This document shows, piece after piece, positions 58,991 to 64,000 of a stretch of DNA of 64,000 nt. The number at the start of each line of letters is the position of its first letter. The stretch's first letter is position 1. A program made the translations under genes and the position numbers. The DNA is from Trissonchulus latispiculum. Its lineage: Eukaryota; Nematoda; Enoplea; Enoplida; Ironidae. Where the stretch lies: positions 145,363 to 209,362 of the forward strand of contig JASAND010015622.1 in NCBI GenBank assembly GCA_030248195.1. Reading direction: 5' to 3'. The notes below the pieces were generated by a model. The model made no database searches and was not told where the DNA came from. It saw only the letters and a list, made by a program, of their open reading frames with translations.

Positions 58991-59420
58991 TCACTGACGG
59001 ACCTGATCGTAGTGACGACGTTGAACGCGTGACCCTTCACTGATTTTGACCATCACAAGCTCCGAAAGCTTCACAATTGTTCCTTGTTTCCACTTTTCTT
59101 TATCTCCCATCTTACCCGTAAACCAGACTTTATCCCGCACTCGAAACTTTGGTGGTGGGAGAGGATTTAGTGAGGAAGTTTGCTCTGCAAACAGAGTCAA
59201 TCGGGTACGCAACTCTCTACCAATTAAGGTTCGGGCAGGAGTTACCGTGGAAACGGAATGTGGGGTTGAGCGATAGAATAATAGAAACTGTTGAATCTTT
59301 CTTGGTAAGCTGATTCGGCTGACGTCATTCTTTCGAGAAATGTCTTTAGAGTCCACACCATCCGCTCACAGTACATCTGCGCCTTCCATACAGCGAGCAA
59401 ACGTTTGGTCATTAAAGTTC
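58991..59420 (-). pseudogene. Ty3/Gypsy integrase C-terminal remnant
   Basis: Frame 58991-59356 contains FLLFYRSTPHS and PARTLIGRELRTRL, the conserved end of the Gypsy integrase core, then FRVRDKVWF and KWKQGTIVKL, the C-terminal DNA-binding domain. Just upstream, ERMVWTLKTFLERMTS (the AERxxxTLK-type block) is in a different frame, so there is a frameshift near 59300. Nothing of the DDE core, RNase H or reverse transcriptase is present upstream. It is a truncated, dead element. Confidence 0.78.
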
Positions 59421-60965
59421 TTTCCTAAGTTCTTATATTTTCCATGTTTAACAAGAGGCCATCTTTGACGGGCTCGACTAAACGAAGAGCAAACTAGCAG
59501 ATGGTAAAAAAATCTCACAAAACAGCGACCCGCTTAAGCGCCCTTTCACCTTTAACTAGCTTACTAAGCTAAAAACAACTCAATTGTTTTTGTTGACACG
59601 GTTAAAAAGGTTGAACATTTTAACTTTAGTTCAACCGCTTGCTTAAAAAAGTTAAGATACGTTTGACGTTAATGCTTTCTTAACCTTTGGTTTTGGGCAG
59701 TTAAAGAACCATTTACAGAATGCTTTGGTTTATTTAACGGAGTAATAATTAACATTTACACCGACTATGTCTCCAGCATTGTTCTGATACAAAGTTGGTT
59801 AATCTTTTGCGTTCATTCAGTCTGCATGCAGCTTATAATTGTGCTTACAGCCCTGGAACCGCCATCATTTCTACTATCTCTGAATACTGATCCAATATCG
59901 GAATGTCAGTTGATGGAAGGTCAGTTGGCAACTAGTTGTCTTACTGTTACAATTTCGTGAATACAACATTTAGCATTCGACAGCAAATACAGGAATTTTA
60001 GAAAACAGCTACTCAGAATATGCAGTTTTGATGCAGATTCAAGCAGATTTCGAGCAAATTTTTAATGTTTGATGGTGTTTCAACGTTTAACTCAGCGGGA
60101 AGTACAGAGCAGTTTTGAGTTTTTTGTATGAAACTATCGAAAAGTCGCTACTTTCCGCGAAGTTAAGTTTCGAAAGCCAATAGTCTTCGCCAAGGTTTGA
60201 TTGACATACTTTTAAGCTTCTTGGCGGTTCCAAAAATTGTATCAAACATTGTTTCTAGAACTATTATGCAGAATTGTTTGAACTTTCCTTAACATTTAAA
60301 TTTTTCCGAAGTTTCAAACTTAGTTAGTATTTTGAAAATGTGTATAATGTGTAAATAATGTTTAGAACAAAATATTTCGAAATGTACAGAATTGCATTCC
60401 AAGTTACCATGTAATCGCTTGTAACCTAATGTTCCACCTTTTTGTGCCGCTTCGGTAGTAATGATACTAATCGTTTCAGTGGTTTGCCGCTTATTTGCAA
60501 CTACCGCAGTGACAGTTGTGACTGCAATACTTGTTGCAAAGTGGCGCAGCGTTTGGGATCGGGTGGCCGCAGTATAAATCTGCGTTTGAGCAAAAATTAA
60601 TTACTAGTGTTCTGATCTGTATTAGTTTACATAACTATCATTGCTTTGCTTACAGTTTACCCCTTACATGCCCTCAGAACTAATGGTTTAAAATGACAGA
60701 TTTTATATTTTCGGTTGCCGTTTTTAGTAGGGATGTACCTAGAGACATGGGACTATCACCACTTGGTAGAGAATTAGTTTCTCTACATTTTTAGATTTAC
60801 GATGTACCCAGAAAAAATTAAACGCCGTCAAAGTTGGGCAACGTACAAATTTACTAAACTTTCATTGCTGAAAATCAACTAATGTATTTTAGGTGCAACA
60901 GTTAATTCTGAGAGAACATATATTATGTACGTTAGTTTAATATGAATGACCTCCCTGATCTCCCC
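59421..60965. other. No gene seen
   Basis: AT-rich. Local GGTTAAAAAGGTTGAAC words at 59600-59650 hint at another small inverted element, not resolved. Confidence 0.35.
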
Positions 60966-61062
60966 TGTGCCTATTAGAGACCTGCACGGGTCGAATTTTT
61001 GCGGCCCGGCCCGTGAAAAATTTTTCTCGGCCCGCCCGGCCCGGCCTGCGAAATTTTAGATT
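60966..61062. mobile_element. Single hAT-like end
   Basis: TAGAGACCTGCACGGGTCG followed by GGCCCGGCCCG arrays, the same style as the left ends of the hAT elements at 17594 and 25712. No matching right end was found in the window. Confidence 0.5.
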
Positions 61063-62230
61063 TTTTCAGAAAGTGCAAAATTACAAACAATTTTAAATTT
61101 ATTATTCAAATTCAGTTTGAAGTTTTATGTTGTAATCGCAAAAATAACGTAAATGAATTGAGAGATTTAACATTAATTTGGAGCACCAACTTTTGCTATT
61201 AAGAGTTTAAATTTGTTTAAGTTTGCTTTTTCCGGATTTAACAGTTTGAAGAGCTTGTTCCGAATGTTTTGAACCACAGAGTTATGCTGGACAACATCTG
61301 AAATGATAATTTTTGAGTACCTTTTCGGAATCAAGAAATGAGCATAAGGATACTTGTTATAAATGTAAATATAAAAAGATAACGTTAAGATTCGAAGGCT
61401 ATCGAGCATTATTTAACAATTTAATCGACTATTTGTAATGAAGTTGCTAGGATCCGGAGTCAAAAATCGCTCTGCACTTGATTACACGGAAGGTCAGCAC
61501 GTCCACTTAGCGAAGTAGACATAGGCTCTGGATCTCCGAAAGGTGGTGTTCCAAAATCAGAGATTCCCTGCAGCCAACCTTTGTAGGGGTCTTCTTCGTG
61601 AGTTCGTTTGTTGCACTGGATTCCAGCAGATCAGCAAGAGGGGTCAGCACTTGCTTGGATTTGATCGCTGCATTGATGGTGAGTCTTCTGATTCCTGACC
61701 AGAACTTACCTTGAGTAGTCCTGATCCGATCCTTTGGTTAACGCGCCTGACTTTCAAAGACAATCGCGCCTCTCCGTTAGACTCTGAGACTCTAAGTCTG
61801 ACACACCAATTATTTATTAAACTTAGTACAGGTATATTGGGTACACTCTTTTAAACAATATGACAAATTACAATTCAACACGCGTTAATGACAGGGGTCG
61901 TTACAAACTGTGCAAAACAGATACAATTACAGATCAGTACAGTATACAATTTACTGTACCAGAGTTGCCAGATACCCTCTTTTAGTTTATTATTAATATT
62001 ATCCTAATTTAGGATAATATTACCCAAGTTATATATTTAGTTAGGGACAAGGTTCAGTGGTACTTCTTCTTCCTTTTATCACACTCTGTCTCGATTACGC
62101 TAACTATTACACTGTCTCCAACACTCTGCTAACTAAGTACCTATATGCTTTCTCGTGCGCCTATACGCTTGTGCTGTGCGACTCTTTATCCGTCCTTACA
62201 AACGGATTATCAAACTACAAATCAGCAAAC
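61063..62230. other. No gene supported; possible retroelement sequence
   Basis: 61440-61800 is GC-richer and may be coding or retroelement-derived, but no frame of useful length shows a domain. Confidence 0.3.
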
Positions 62231-63480
62231 TACAAACCAACAATTATTAACTGAGATAAACCTGGGGTCGGTCTACGGGTGAGTCCCCGAATGTTGGACA
62301 CTGCTTTCTCGAAGGTCCGCTCCAACACCTAGACAGGGTTACTGTACGGAACTGGCTTTTTGAGGAAATAGAGAAAATGGGGAGTCACCTGGTTCTGCCT
62401 TACTTATTCCTGGTTAACGAAAATTAAACAACTACAAAGTTCAGCAAATCTACGGCTTCTTCTTCTTCACTGAAGGGTATGTGGCGCTTAGGCCAGAGCC
62501 ACGGGAGAAACGCCTCCCGACACAGAACTGATGACGAAAACGGTTGAATTCATGACTCGATAGAAAAGAGAATTAGTGTTTTAGTCCTTTTTTCCAAGAA
62601 TTAGGTTTAGGCCTTTCGGTTTCAGGTTTAACCTCCCACTTTGATCAGGCGGTGCTACGCTCGCTGTCTCTGTCTTAATCCACTACTCGGCAATACAGGC
62701 CGTCTATGTACCTTCCAAAATCGACTGATTCCAATTGACTGATTAACTGACTGACTGACTGACTGATCCGGACTTCTGCGGTCCACTACTGAGCAACTAC
62801 TTCTGATTATCTGAGAGACACACGACTGATTAGATCCACGGGCAGTTCGGATTCGGATAGAGCAGCGTAGCTTCGTCTTCGCACCTGAATCAAATGGGTT
62901 AAAACCCATTAGTACAAGATTATGGTGCGGGAATCGAACCCAGCAACCATTACTCGTTCCTTTGCTTTCCAGGCCCAAAATATGCATTTTGGGCCCCATT
63001 TGAACTCGCAAATTGAAGAATTAACTGAAAGCCGTTGGTTATTGCCTTTTTAACAATATTAACCGTTTCCAGTAACTTCTTGTCACCAATTGGGCCTTCC
63101 TGGCCTCTGTTAGCTTGTATTTTCTGAATCTAGTTAAACTTGCCGTAATTTCTTGTTTAGACGAAATGATTCGTAAGGTTTCCACCTTGGACCCGGCTGG
63201 GCCTGACTGAACTTGTAACTAGTCGAAATATTCTTGAGAAATGTACAAAAACTGTGCCGTTTGCGACCTATATTCAGACTTCGTTTGCTTTTGTCCCTTC
63301 CTTGCAAAGACCGGCCTTCTAGGGCCGTTTTGATGTGAAATGCATTGATTCTGACCAAATTTTGCACAATCTTCAGAGTAAACAATAATACTGGCCAATA
63401 TTAACATTTTCGGCCTGTGTCTGGCCTGATTTTGTCGATTTGTCACGGGAAATGGGTTCATTTCCCGTGACCCAAGATTA
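62231..63480 (-). repeat. Probable unclassified repeat with a short match to the long interspersed repeat
   Basis: TTTTAACCCATTTGATTCAG (minus strand, about 62879-62898) is identical to a 20-base piece of copy 2 near 23189-23208 and near-identical in copy 1. In both places a GC-richer segment follows. A (GACT)n microsatellite lies at about 62746-62766. Otherwise nothing is shared. Frames at 62655-63461 have no domain. Confidence 0.3.
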
Positions 63481-64000
63481 GATCAAATACACGTATGAAA
63501 CTGGACATTTTACAGTGCATTCCTGATATTGGAAGATGGTCAACTACTAAATACTTATAATAATTGTCCTAACTAATGCCTACCTACCTACTTATGCTAA
63601 CTAACTAAAGCCTACGTACTATTAATGTTAACTTACAATTATCTGGTGTTTTAATGTGAAATCCCTATTAATTGTTCATTTGTAGGTTTAGGACTGAACT
63701 AATTAACTTAAAACAAAACCTAACTGGCTGACTGTGAGTGAGTTTTCGCATGTGATTAGTTTTCATCAGTTTATGCAAAAATACAAAAACTCACTCACTC
63801 ACTGTCTCAGCAGCCATTTTACGCAGTCCCTACTTACCGACCTACCGAACTACGTCTACTTCTAAATCTACCTATCCCTTATCCTAGTGCCCTAACAGGG
63901 GACGTGCCGAACCGCTATTCGATCCAGTGCTAGCAACCCCAGCAGCCAGCCGAGTGACAGTCGCGCTACTACCACCCTTTCACACGAGCACATAATTGCG
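63481..64000. other. No gene seen
   Basis: CTAACTAA and CTACCTAC words and TCACTCACTCACTG repeats; otherwise featureless. Confidence 0.35.

Overview
This is eukaryotic DNA, most likely from a small metazoan and possibly a nematode. The coding exons are AT-rich and scattered, introns have GT..AG borders, and three related seven-transmembrane receptor genes resemble nematode Srsx-type chemoreceptors. The phylum call is an inference. Intact host coding sequence is sparse: two two-exon receptor genes, one receptor pseudogene, one cysteine-rich extracellular-type exon and one weak candidate exon. Most of the rest is mobile DNA in layers.

Layout: 1-3.9 kb is the 3' part of an unclassified LTR element (GC-rich 447-aa ORF, purine tract, LTR). 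3.9-7.3 kb holds a foldback, two SINE fragments and foldback debris. 7.3-12.0 kb and 19.7-24.6 kb are two copies of one long repeat carrying a cysteine-rich ORF. 14.3-16.0 kb is a 1.7-kb near-palindrome. 17.6-19.4 kb is a non-autonomous hAT element with an 8-bp target duplication. A small hAT lies at 25.7-26.1 kb. 27.8-40.7 kb is the receptor cluster, with one receptor broken next to a solo LTR that itself carries a PIF/Harbinger-like MITE. 41-49 kb is SINEs, foldbacks and a three-level nested insertion. 49.4-54.7 kb is an element with ~325-bp terminal inverted repeats and a single gene for a protein-primed family-B DNA polymerase. 54.7-64 kb holds the cysteine-rich exon, a second copy of a 385-bp repeat, a decayed Ty3/Gypsy 3' end and unclassified sequence.

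The observation most worth following is the polymerase element. Its termini (AGTAGTATAGTGTRC) and a subterminal 46-bp block recur in the 1.7-kb near-palindrome 35 kb away. That suggests an autonomous element with a palindromic non-autonomous partner. The polymerase has all exonuclease and polymerase motifs but one in-frame stop just before motif C. A second theme is that the single phase-1 intron of both intact receptor genes, conserved in position, contains a long perfect-class foldback of a different family in each gene.
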